Below, in pieces: positions 6,727 through 14,747 of a stretch of 37,252 nucleotides of DNA. Origin of the DNA: Bacteroidetes bacterium GWF2_49_14 (lineage in GTDB: Bacteria; Bacteroidota; Bacteroidia; Bacteroidales; UBA12481). The notes under the pieces were generated by a model. It was not told the origin of the DNA. It ran no database searches and was given only the letters and a program-made list of their open reading frames with translations. A program made the position numbers and the translations under genes. Within the stretch, counting starts at the first letter, position 1. Each line of letters starts with the position of its first letter. The DNA is taken from the NCBI GenBank assembly GCA_001769295.1, contig MEOR01000009.1, positions 1 through 37,252 of the forward strand. The letters are read 5' to 3'.

Positions 6727-8150
6727 TTGATCTCCATCGGCTCAAGCTCGACGGCCTTTCTGTTTATCCTGATTTTTAGTACGTACGCCGGTGAATCCGG
6801 AAGATTTTGCGGAACTCTGATTACCAGTTGCCGCTCGCGGTTGTCATAGCTGACCGTTTTACCCCCGAGAATGCTGACCCGTGTTGCCTTCACGCCCTGC
6901 GGCATGGGCAATACGATCTCCTTCAGAGAGGGATCCATCACATGCAGGTAGATGAACTGTTCCTTGCAGGTGGATGCCATCCGGTCAGTAGGCAGAAACG
7001 GCCCGCCACGGGTCCCGTATACTCCTTCTCCATTCACCTTCAGCCATTCCCCCACACCCCGTAAAAGATCCACCTGCTGTGGCTCAATCCTTCCATCCGG
7101 CATCGGACCCACATTCAGCAGCAAATTCCCATCCCCTCCCACCGTCTTGATCAGAGTCTCTACTACCACTTTAACACTTTTCAACTTTTCCACATTCTTC
7201 CACGCCCACTGATCCCCCACGGTAATGCATGATTCCCAGGGATAATCCCGGTTAAACCCGCCAATCTGCTGTTCCGGTGTCCCATAATCCCCGGCATACT
7301 TTGCAATGCTGTCGGTCATGCCGGCCATCCCCTTGAAGCCCTTGTCCACCCGGTTGTTGATCAGGATATCATCGCGCAGGTCGCGGATGTATTTATAGAG
7401 TTCCATCCCGTCCTGATGCGTCCAGGAAGCTTCCCACTGCCCGTCGAACCAAAGGATGTTCGTATGATAATCCACAATCAGCTCCTTCACCTGGTTAAAC
7501 AGGAACTCCTTGTATTTCTTCATGTCCGATCCTTCCACCGGGCGCGGATCGCGATACCGGGTGGTATAGTCGGGATGGTGCCAGTCGAGGATCGAATGAT
7601 AGGTCCCGAAGAGGATTCCCTGCTTTTCACACGCCAGCTCCATCTCCTTCAGTACGTCCCGCTTTACAGGCGTGTTCTCAATATCATAATCGGTATACTT
7701 TGAGGGCCAGATCGAAAATCCGTCGTGATGCTTCGAGGTAATCACGAAATACTTCATGCCCGCCTCCTTCGCCACGGAAATCCATTCATCGGCATTGAAA
7801 AGTTCCGGATTGAACCGTAAATAGAGGCTGTCATATTCCGATATCGGCACCTCCCGGCCTCTCGACCAGCCTATCTCCGTCCCCTTCAGCGAGATCGGGC
7901 CCCAATGGACGAACATGCCGAAGCGCATGCCCTGCCAGGCTTGCAGCGAAGCACTATTCGTTCTGAGCTGGGGATTTAATTCACCACCGCCGCCGGGAGG
8001 AGCCTTTGGCACAGGCTGCTGTAAGGTGGAGCACGCTGCTATTGCGAGAATGATCGTGACACGTGACGCGTGACGCGAAAGACGTGACGCGTGACGCGTG
8101 ACGCGTGATTTAGAGGTTTCAGTAAAAAAAAATTTCATAAGTTTCTCCAT
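6723..8150 (-). CDS. GH29 alpha-L-fucosidase, lipoprotein-like
   Basis: 475 residues. The GH29 catalytic domain starts at WQGMRFGMFVHWGPISLKG, includes FVITSKHHDGFSIWPSKYTD, and has nucleophile Asp236 in NILWFDGQWE. It ends with NLLLNVGPMPDGRI and a C-terminal beta domain. It releases alpha-linked L-fucose with retention. The N-terminus is odd: a lipobox-like ILAIAAC with Cys40 follows an Arg-rich stretch SRVTRHASRLSRHAS, which is the translation of an in-frame TGACGCG array at 8055-8108. Starts at 8150 or 8138 (MKFFFTETS) are both possible. The gene heads the fucosidase-esterase-receptor-DUF4249 group. Confidence 0.93.
   Translation of the reverse strand: MEKLMKFFFTETSKSRVTRHASRLSRHASRVTIILAIAACSTLQQPVPKAPPGGGGELNPQLRTNSASLQAWQGMRFGMFVHWGPISLKGTEIGWSRGREVPISEYDSLYLRFNPELFNADEWISVAKEAGMKYFVITSKHHDGFSIWPSKYTDYDIENTPVKRDVLKEMELACEKQGILFGTYHSILDWHHPDYTTRYRDPRPVEGSDMKKYKEFLFNQVKELIVDYHTNILWFDGQWEASWTHQDGMELYKYIRDLRDDILINNRVDKGFKGMAGMTDSIAKYAGDYGTPEQQIGGFNRDYPWESCITVGDQWAWKNVEKLKSVKVVVETLIKTVGGDGNLLLNVGPMPDGRIEPQQVDLLRGVGEWLKVNGEGVYGTRGGPFLPTDRMASTCKEQFIYLHVMDPSLKEIVLPMPQGVKATRVSILGGKTVSYDNRERQLVIRVPQNLPDSPAYVLKIRINRKAVELEPMEIK
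8055..8108. repeat. TGACGCG heptamer array inside fucosidase signal region
   Basis: About seven CGTGACG/TGACGCG units, interrupted once by AAAGA. The array is read on the minus strand as a 7-residue repeat (SRVTRHA/SRLSRHA/SRVT) between the start and hydrophobic part of the fucosidase signal peptide. The same unit occurs at 8435-8466 and 34191-34228. Confidence 0.9.
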
Positions 8151-8197
8151 TTGGTGGGTAAAACAGCATCTATACTAGTAACACTAAAATTACAGCT

Positions 8198-8396
8198 ATG
8201 ATTCATAAAAAGATGGATGTTTGGAAACTTTGTCCAGTTCCTGTACATTTCTCTGGGATCTCTGGCAGAACTTGAAACACAATTGATCATTTGTGAACGA
8301 TTAGAATTTTGCGGAGAAGATCTTTCCCACCATTATGATGATTGTGATCGAATTCGCAGAATGCTCCAGAGCCTCATTCGCTACATAAAACAATAG
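8198..8396 (+). pseudogene. Decayed four-helix-bundle (23S rRNA IVS-type) protein gene
   Basis: ATG at 8198 opens MIHKKMDVWKL, the typical start of four-helix-bundle (S23/IVS) proteins. A second frame from 8235 then reads QFLYISLGSLAELETQLIIC and continues to ...RMLQSLIRYIKQ with stop at 8394-8396. That is the family's C-terminal half: ISLGSLAELETQL is characteristic. The two pieces are in different frames, and the middle (about 40-50 residues, including the SNIAEG region) is missing, so an internal deletion has killed the gene. Intact members are about 115-120 residues. The remnant sits alone between divergently oriented repeat arrays at 8055 and 8435, in the gap between the kinase and fucosidase genes. 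Confidence 0.82.
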
Positions 8397-8434
8397 CGAA
8401 TCTCAACCGTCTCTATCTTACGCTCCTCTTCTCC

Positions 8435-8466
8435 CGCGTCACGCGTTACGATTCACGCGTCACGAT
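8435..8466. repeat. Second TGACGCG array, at kinase 3' end
   Basis: Degenerate units of CGCGTCA/CGCGTTA/CACGCGT. Read on the minus strand, the array supplies the last codons (IVTRES) and stop codon of the kinase gene. With the array at 8055 it brackets the four-helix-bundle pseudogene. Confidence 0.85.
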
Positions 8467-9537
8467 TTCCCGCATCTCCCCAAACTGCCCCTCCATACTC
8501 CGCAACAATTTAAACTGCGCCCTCGCCCGCTGCAAATTATGATGCGCATGCTTGACCTTAAAATAGTTATCCCCGTCAACATAGTCAGTCAGAAATCGCA
8601 GGCCAATCATGTAGGGAAGCAGCTTCCCGGCGAGAGCCAGATTATCCAGCTCAACCGGGGTAAGGGTTTTGCGGGTTTCCTCCAGGAATCCTTTGGTGTA
8701 CCCTTCAAAAAGCCGGATATCCATCTCCACCTTTGTCAGATCCGGATCATCCTCGGCCCCGGTATTGGTCGAGGTCCGGATGCTGTCGCCAAAATCGTAA
8801 TGAACATATCCGGGCATCACCGTATCTAAATCGATAACACACAGACCTTTATCCTCCGATGTAAGCAGTACGTTATTGAATTTGGTATCATTATGGGTGA
8901 TCCGTGAAGGGATCTTTCCCTCCCGGCCCAGGCGCAGGATGGTGCCCATCTCAAAGGCGCGCTCCAGCACAAACTCCGTTTCACCCTTCACCAGACCGGC
9001 CCGGCCAACCGGATCGCGTTCGAGAGTCGTCCGGAAAGTCTCAAGCCTCCATTCGATATTATGGAAATTCGGGATCGTCTCATTCAGCGGCCCGCCCGGC
9101 AGATCCGCTATCATCGCCTGGAATTTCCCGAACATTTGGCCGCCCATGTATGCTTTCTCTGGCGAATCCACGATGTCGTAACTCTGGTTATCAGAAATGA
9201 AAATATAAACCCGCCAGAAGTTACCCTCGGCATCGTGATAATAGGATTTCCCATCGTTGGCCATGATCAGCGTCAGACCTTCCCGGTTGGGATCCGCGCC
9301 GGGTGTGTTTTCCAGTTTTATCCTGATATGTTTCGTAACCCGTTCGATGTTTTCCATCAAAGCCGGAACATTCTTGAATATCTTATGGTTGATGCGCTGA
9401 AGGATATAATCAAACTGATCGGGCTCAATCGTACACACCCTGTACGTATCATTGATATGGCCCGAGCCGTAAGGCGCAATCGACGACACCGTGCCGGCGA
9501 TGCGGAAGTTGGAGATAAGGTTGTTAAGGTCAGTCAT
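8446..9537 (-). CDS. nahK: N-acetylhexosamine 1-kinase-like phosphotransferase
   Basis: 363 residues of the aminoglycoside-phosphotransferase/choline-kinase fold. The whole length closely resembles NahK of bifidobacteria as I remember it: APYGSGHINDTYRV at the N-terminus, FDYILQRINHKIF, WRVYIFI, catalytic loop THNDTKFNNVLL with Asp217, the metal-binding VIDLDTVMPGYVHYDFGDSIR, and LLPYMIGLRFLTDYVDGDNYF. NahK phosphorylates GlcNAc or GalNAc at C1 in the lacto-N-biose/galacto-N-biose route. The neighbouring GH20 would supply the free sugar. No signal peptide, so cytosolic. The final residues VTRES and the stop come from the TGACGCG array. Substrate preference cannot be read from sequence. Confidence 0.8.
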   Translation of the reverse strand: MTDLNNLISNFRIAGTVSSIAPYGSGHINDTYRVCTIEPDQFDYILQRINHKIFKNVPALMENIERVTKHIRIKLENTPGADPNREGLTLIMANDGKSYYHDAEGNFWRVYIFISDNQSYDIVDSPEKAYMGGQMFGKFQAMIADLPGGPLNETIPNFHNIEWRLETFRTTLERDPVGRAGLVKGETEFVLERAFEMGTILRLGREGKIPSRITHNDTKFNNVLLTSEDKGLCVIDLDTVMPGYVHYDFGDSIRTSTNTGAEDDPDLTKVEMDIRLFEGYTKGFLEETRKTLTPVELDNLALAGKLLPYMIGLRFLTDYVDGDNYFKVKHAHHNLQRARAQFKLLRSMEGQFGEMREIVTRES

Positions 9538-9540
9538 GTT

Positions 9541-9599
9541 GCTGGTTACTGGTTAAATCTGGTTGCCGGTTGCCGGTTGCTGGTTCGGGTTGCCTTGGT
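9541..9599. repeat. GGTTGCC/GGTTACT heptamer array upstream of kinase gene
   Basis: Tandem 7-nt units of the type GGTTACT, GGTTGCC, GGTTGCT. They lie just upstream of the kinase ATG, so they form part of its leader. The same unit family occurs at 27178-27195, 30822-30864 and 33382-33410. Confidence 0.8.
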
Positions 9600-9601
9600 A
9601 C

Positions 9602-9746
9602 ACTTGTCATCCCCGCGAAAGCGGGGACCGCGTGCCCCAGCCGAACAGCAATATCGAAGCACTTGTCATCCCCGCGAAAGCGGGGACCGCGTCCCATAAA
9701 GAGCGGTACGCAGAGGAACCGGTCCCCGCTTTCGCGGGGATGACAA
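9602..9746. repeat. Three REP-like hairpins, core CCCCGCGAAAGCGGGG
   Basis: Copies at 9602-9633 and 9661-9692 are identical over 32 bp in direct orientation, 59 bp apart. A third copy at 9719-9746 is inverted. Each core folds as CCCCGC-GAAA-GCGGGG, a stable GNRA-loop hairpin. The cluster fills the gap between GH20 and the kinase. It could stop or process the transcript between these genes, but the family also occurs elsewhere in the window in non-terminator positions. Confidence 0.9.
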
Positions 9747-9800
9747 CGCTCCTAATTAACTTTATGGCCAATTCGTAAAACGTCAATTGTAAATCGTAAA

Positions 9801-11615
9801 TCATCTCATCTCTGTCTTAATCTCAACGGGAACCGATGCATGTCCCGATTTCATGCGGGTAACCGCCTTGATCAGAATGGATTTGCGGATAACCAGAGGC
9901 TCCGTGTAAACCTGTCCGCCGGTCATCGGATCCGATCCATCGAGACTGTACAGGATCTCGGCACCCAGAACGGAATTGTGCAGGCTGATAACCAGGCTGT
10001 CGGTGAAAACAAAGGATTCAGCCCTGGTCACCGGTGTCGGAACCCGGTAGTTAACCTTCATCTGGTCGAGCCGTTCATAGTGGCGAACCATCCGGTGCGA
10101 AAACTTCTCATAATCACGCAAATTCTTCGGCGTCCAAACCACCTCCGCCATGGCGCTCATGCGGGGCAAAGCCATGTATTCCACCTGCTTTTCATCCGGG
10201 ATATATTCGGTCCATACATTGGCCTGGGCACCCATCACATGCTTTGCCTCCTCCGGCGTAAGCTCCTCCGGGGTCGGCTCATAGGAATAAACCTTCTCCA
10301 GGGTTAGGTATCCGCCGATGGCCCTGGGCTCAAACTTCGGGTCACCCTGATAATAATCGAAATAACAATGCGAGGTGGGCGACATGATCACGTCATGCCC
10401 CTGTTTGGCCGCCTCAATCCCGCCGGCCACTCCCCGCCACGACATCACCGTGGCTGCCGGAGCGATCCCGCCTTCGAGAATCTCATCCCAGCCAACCAGT
10501 CTCCGGTCTTTAGTCTCCAAAAACTTCTCGATCCTCCGGATAAAATAGGACTGCAGCTCCATCTCATCCTTCAACCCCTCCTCACGCATCCTTTTCTGGC
10601 AGTCGGGGCATTTGTCCCAACGCACCTTCGGACACTCATCGCCTCCGATATGAACATAGTTGAACGGAAACAAACCAATCACTTCCGATAAAACATCCTG
10701 GTTGAATTCAAAAACCCGCTCTTTCCCGGCACAGTATACGTCGTCGGAAACGCCCCACTTGGTGCGCACCTCAAACGGGCCGCCGGTGCAGGAAAGCTCC
10801 GGATAAGCTGCCAGTGCGGCAACCGAATGCCCAGGCATCTCGATCTCGGGCATCACATCGACAAAGCGGCTGGCAGCATAGGCAACCACTTCGCGGATCT
10901 GATCCTGCGTGTAAAACCCGCCATAGGTTCCCCCATCGGCCGTTTTCCGCATGGAACCGATCTCCGTAAGCCGTGGATACTTTTTTATTTCGATGCGCCA
11001 ACCCTGGTCCTCGGTCAGGTGCCAGTGGAACACATTCATCTTGTGCATGGCAAGCAGATCGATATATTTCTTGATAAACTCAACCGAAAACAGGTGCCGG
11101 CCCACGTCGAGATGCATACCGCGCCAGGCATATCGGGGTTCATCCTGAATATTCACTGCGGGTATCCGGATGCCGGACTGCTTTTTCAGGCCGCCTTCCT
11201 CATAAACCTCCGGAGGAAGCAACTGCAACAGGGTTTGAATGCCATAAAAAACGCCACGCGCACTGGTTGATTGAAGGATGATACCGGTTTTACCGGTCAC
11301 CAGGGTATACCCTTCCGGATTTTTTCCCGCAGCCGGTGGCACCAGTTCCAAATAGATACTGTGCCCCGCAGCCGGTATACCGATCTTATATCCATGTATT
11401 CCCACCCTGCCGCCAAGATATCCTGCGGCAACCAGCAGGAGGGAATCATCGGAAGAGGTGTAAATCGGCATATTCGCCGGAAAGGAAACCATCCCGGGTT
11501 CAATGGTCATCTGTGCAGGTTCCGGAATGATCCTGACATCCGGAGTCTCCCGCTTGCACGACCAAACGAAGGATATCAATACAAACAGGGAAAATACAAA
11601 TCCTGATTTCCTCAT
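9801..11615 (-). CDS. GH20 beta-N-acetylhexosaminidase lipoprotein
   Basis: 604 residues from the ATG at 11615 (MRKSGFVFSLFVLISFVWSC), which gives a lipoprotein signal; an ATG at 11645 would add ten residues. In order: GH20 N-terminal alpha/beta domain (about 22-150, VRIIPEPAQMT to FYGIQTLLQLLP), TIM barrel (YAWRGMHLDVGRHLFSVEFIK, HWHLTEDQGWRIEI, MPEIEMPGHS), catalytic pair Asp326-Glu327 in HIGGDECPK, WRG and QANVWTEY substrate loops, then a C-terminal chitobiase-type beta domain with SLDGSDP. It removes terminal beta-GlcNAc or GalNAc by substrate-assisted catalysis at the cell surface or in the periplasm. Its product would be the substrate of the kinase encoded next. Confidence 0.95.
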   Translation of the reverse strand: MRKSGFVFSLFVLISFVWSCKRETPDVRIIPEPAQMTIEPGMVSFPANMPIYTSSDDSLLLVAAGYLGGRVGIHGYKIGIPAAGHSIYLELVPPAAGKNPEGYTLVTGKTGIILQSTSARGVFYGIQTLLQLLPPEVYEEGGLKKQSGIRIPAVNIQDEPRYAWRGMHLDVGRHLFSVEFIKKYIDLLAMHKMNVFHWHLTEDQGWRIEIKKYPRLTEIGSMRKTADGGTYGGFYTQDQIREVVAYAASRFVDVMPEIEMPGHSVAALAAYPELSCTGGPFEVRTKWGVSDDVYCAGKERVFEFNQDVLSEVIGLFPFNYVHIGGDECPKVRWDKCPDCQKRMREEGLKDEMELQSYFIRRIEKFLETKDRRLVGWDEILEGGIAPAATVMSWRGVAGGIEAAKQGHDVIMSPTSHCYFDYYQGDPKFEPRAIGGYLTLEKVYSYEPTPEELTPEEAKHVMGAQANVWTEYIPDEKQVEYMALPRMSAMAEVVWTPKNLRDYEKFSHRMVRHYERLDQMKVNYRVPTPVTRAESFVFTDSLVISLHNSVLGAEILYSLDGSDPMTGGQVYTEPLVIRKSILIKAVTRMKSGHASVPVEIKTEMR

Positions 11616-11728
11616 AATTATTCCATGTTTAAAAGAGAGATTCACGTGATAAACTTACAGCGTTTTTCCGGTTTAGGAAAACCATAATCCACCATTGATA
11701 TTCAATTCACAGAGACTCAGACTGGTGA

Positions 11729-14683
11729 TTATTTGTCCTCCAACGGATTCCCCTCACCAATGACAGTAACCTGGACTCTTGCATTGACTCCGCCGGATCC
11801 TTTACATTCGAATGAGATCTGATTATCTCCCTCCCTGAGTACAGGCACTTTGCCTTCGATGGGAACCTCTTGCAAGAATTCTCCTTTAGAACCAAACAAT
11901 TTACAATCGGTTGCCGAGCGGAATTCCAGGTACATACCCGATTCCATCCGGACCGGAAAAATGATTCTTTCACCGCCCAGGGTGAGGCACGGATCCTGAA
12001 TGGTTTCCGGAACCATTGGCAAAGCTTTAATACTGCCGATCAAACAGTTAACCTCTCCGCCGGCCGGCAGGTTATTATACCACAGTTGCAACTTATCCAC
12101 TGCATTGAATTGCACCGAATGCCGGAACGAATCATACACGTAAAAGCCCGAATCGGGCCAGATATAGTTACTGAATTCCGAGGATTCAATTTCAACCAGC
12201 ACAAAATACTTCCATCCGGTGAAATCGATCTTAATAAAATGATCGCCCCGGGCGCCAAAAGAAAGGTGAGCCGGACTTTCAATCCTGAGATTCAGAAGCT
12301 CTCCCTGGCCGTCACCCCTAACCCAAACACCAAGTGCCTGGTTTTTTGAGATATCCAGCCAGGGTTCGAATTTTTTCTCCATTTTGATCCACATACCTTC
12401 TCCGGAAGAGGATTGGGGTGCACTTGCATAAAATCGTCCGCTGCTTGTCCCGCCCATTGATTTTTCTGATGAAGAAATTATGCCGCCCGAAACACCGGCA
12501 GCACTTCCCTCCTGAATGAATTGTTTCTCTTCTGAAAAATCGGCTATCACGACATTTGCCGGATCATTGAATGGTTTCACCGACATCAGGGGTTCAATCC
12601 TGAGTTTTACGGGTTGTTCCCCAAAATCATTCCTGACAATCCAGTGTGATGAAGGGTGGCCGGTTCCGGCAACTTTATGTTTTTGATAGGCTACCGGTCT
12701 GAGGTTCCATTCTCCGTTTTCCCGCTGAAACAATGTGAATTCTTTGCCGGGTTCACGAAGCAAAGCACGAATCGGGTCGCTGAAATAATTCTGGTGCCGC
12801 AACTCCTCATATTGTTTGATGATGGCAGTCAACCGCCGGAAAAGCGGATTTGCGTCCAGATTTTTCTCGTCCACACCACCCAGCATCGAAAGGCCAGCGT
12901 TGTTGCCGATCATTTTACAGCACAGATACTCGATGTCGTCGGGAAAAGTCGGTTCCACCTGCGGAGGGTTCCAAGTTTGATTTCCCCACCATCCCATATG
13001 GAGCGGAAGAAGCAATCCCCCGTTTTCAACGGAAGCATACTTAGTAATGAGCGGGATATGGCCCCGCCAGAGGCCATGCTCATATTCATTGGGTTTAATG
13101 GTTGGAGCAAGAAAGAGTCGTGTCGATTTTATTGCTGCCGAATGGATGTCGACAAACCGCTTATATCCCCTTACCGGACGGTCCCAGGCCTGCCACCGTG
13201 AACGATAATGCCACCAATGGTGCTGCATCGCGCTCATCTCCATCCCAACCGGTCGTTTTAATTGTTTGGCTACCTCGAAAATAAACTTGGTGCCATAGTA
13301 CCACGCGTTCTCTCCATTGTCCAGAATATCGCTGCCATCAATTGCATCGAAATAGATCCCGTCGAATCCGTAATCGCTGACAATTTGCGCGGTTCGTCCA
13401 GCGATCTCCCTGAACAAAGGGGTTTCGGGTCCGGGAACAAACCTGCCAAACATCTCACGGAGGTGAAATACTTTTTCACCAGGATTAAATGAGGATGATC
13501 TCGTTCCGTTGGCCCCCCGTCGGCACCCGGTAAACTGATAAGGAGGCGTCAGAGTGACCCCGCGGAATTCAACCAGTTCCTGACCTATTTTTAATGAAAG
13601 GCTGTTCCTGACGAAAAACCCGGTGGTGGTTGAAATGTTGGCGGTAGATTCTTTGACAACCATCACACTGTCGCCCTCCTCAAAAGGCTCAACAAGTGTA
13701 AAAGTGCTGAAATAGCCCAGATCTTCACTCGGGACGGGAGTTACATACCCGGAATTCTTATCTATGAAAAAGGCATAGGTATGAAAGATGGAAGATATCC
13801 CGGCAGCGTGCAGACGGTCATTTATCCGCTTGAAAGAGTCCCATCCGCCCGGCCATTTCTCAGCATTGAGCTCAAAATCACCGAACCTGAAAAACCCACC
13901 TCCGCCATGGCTGTCTATCTGATTAAATCCCAGGCTCCGGCACATTTCAATCCATTCATCCACAGTTTCTTCTGTAAGAGTTCCAAAGTTCATAAGGTAG
14001 GAGCCAAACCCCTCTTTCTGTTGTAAGGCCCATGCTCCACCCTTATCGGAATAGGGAACATCATTAGCGTGCGTCATAACGTCACGGATGACCGGCAGGA
14101 TTTTTTCCTGCGGAACACCCAGCAGCGTGATTTCGGCTCCTTTCAGCCCAAATCTTTTATAACAGGTTGCCCATAAATGGGATTGCAGGGCAGGCAGTTC
14201 ACGGACATGGGTAAACAGGTTCATCGAGAGCACGCAGGCAGCGAATGGTTCATACGGCATGCCTTCCAGAGTGAGGGGAATGTTTAAAAAAGTCAGGGAT
14301 TCCGGATCTCCCTGTACTGAAGCAACCCGACCAGTGATGCGGTCTGTCAATGTATTGAGAAGAACAGTAGCCGTAACTTTCCCCGAACCGAATTCCAGAT
14401 GAATGCGTTTTCCTTTCAATGCAATTGAGGTACAAGTATACTGCACTCCATCCTTAACCGTACTGGCACACCAGGTTATAGTTTTCGAATCCAGATAATC
14501 GACTCCGGTTGCCAGATCCGTGAAATGAAGGTTCTTTCCGTCGGATGCGATCTCATACCTGAAATTGCTATTCTTAATGATTACCGTGTCGCCGGGATTT
14601 GATGAGCAGCTGATCAAGAAAACACCCGGCAACAGAAAGAGTGCCGGATATAATGGATTCCACAAATGATTCCTGTCATTCAT
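11729..14683 (-). CDS. Large TIM-barrel putative glycosidase lipoprotein, family unknown
   Basis: 984 residues. The lipoprotein signal ends in FLISC. Residues about 30-200 are a beta-rich domain; about 220-600 look like a TIM barrel with WIEMCRSLGFNQIDSHGGGG, FHTYAFFIDKNSGYVTPVP, and the likely acidic strand-end FDGIYFDAIDGSD around Asp446. An embedded beta insert (about 330-400) resembles a small accessory domain. After about 690 come a jelly-roll-like carbohydrate-binding segment (FSEEKQFIQEGSAAGVSGGI to INSIKALPMV-like) and a C-terminal beta domain. I do not recognise the CAZy family; the fold resembles GH36/GH101-like enzymes. It probably acts on a complex glycan with the neighbouring GH20 and GH29. 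It starts 64 bp after the next upstream gene, likely in one transcript. Confidence 0.7.
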   Translation of the reverse strand: MNDRNHLWNPLYPALFLLPGVFLISCSSNPGDTVIIKNSNFRYEIASDGKNLHFTDLATGVDYLDSKTITWCASTVKDGVQYTCTSIALKGKRIHLEFGSGKVTATVLLNTLTDRITGRVASVQGDPESLTFLNIPLTLEGMPYEPFAACVLSMNLFTHVRELPALQSHLWATCYKRFGLKGAEITLLGVPQEKILPVIRDVMTHANDVPYSDKGGAWALQQKEGFGSYLMNFGTLTEETVDEWIEMCRSLGFNQIDSHGGGGFFRFGDFELNAEKWPGGWDSFKRINDRLHAAGISSIFHTYAFFIDKNSGYVTPVPSEDLGYFSTFTLVEPFEEGDSVMVVKESTANISTTTGFFVRNSLSLKIGQELVEFRGVTLTPPYQFTGCRRGANGTRSSSFNPGEKVFHLREMFGRFVPGPETPLFREIAGRTAQIVSDYGFDGIYFDAIDGSDILDNGENAWYYGTKFIFEVAKQLKRPVGMEMSAMQHHWWHYRSRWQAWDRPVRGYKRFVDIHSAAIKSTRLFLAPTIKPNEYEHGLWRGHIPLITKYASVENGGLLLPLHMGWWGNQTWNPPQVEPTFPDDIEYLCCKMIGNNAGLSMLGGVDEKNLDANPLFRRLTAIIKQYEELRHQNYFSDPIRALLREPGKEFTLFQRENGEWNLRPVAYQKHKVAGTGHPSSHWIVRNDFGEQPVKLRIEPLMSVKPFNDPANVVIADFSEEKQFIQEGSAAGVSGGIISSSEKSMGGTSSGRFYASAPQSSSGEGMWIKMEKKFEPWLDISKNQALGVWVRGDGQGELLNLRIESPAHLSFGARGDHFIKIDFTGWKYFVLVEIESSEFSNYIWPDSGFYVYDSFRHSVQFNAVDKLQLWYNNLPAGGEVNCLIGSIKALPMVPETIQDPCLTLGGERIIFPVRMESGMYLEFRSATDCKLFGSKGEFLQEVPIEGKVPVLREGDNQISFECKGSGGVNARVQVTVIGEGNPLEDK

Positions 14684-14747
14684 TTGATACTCTCTTTCTG
14701 ATTAGGAAACATGGATAAGTTAGTCGGGATTTACAACCAAATGAACT

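Noticed and set aside
9563-9804. Small frames reading VIPAKAGT-type sequence
   Set aside because: Translation of the REP-like hairpins, found wherever this repeat occurs.
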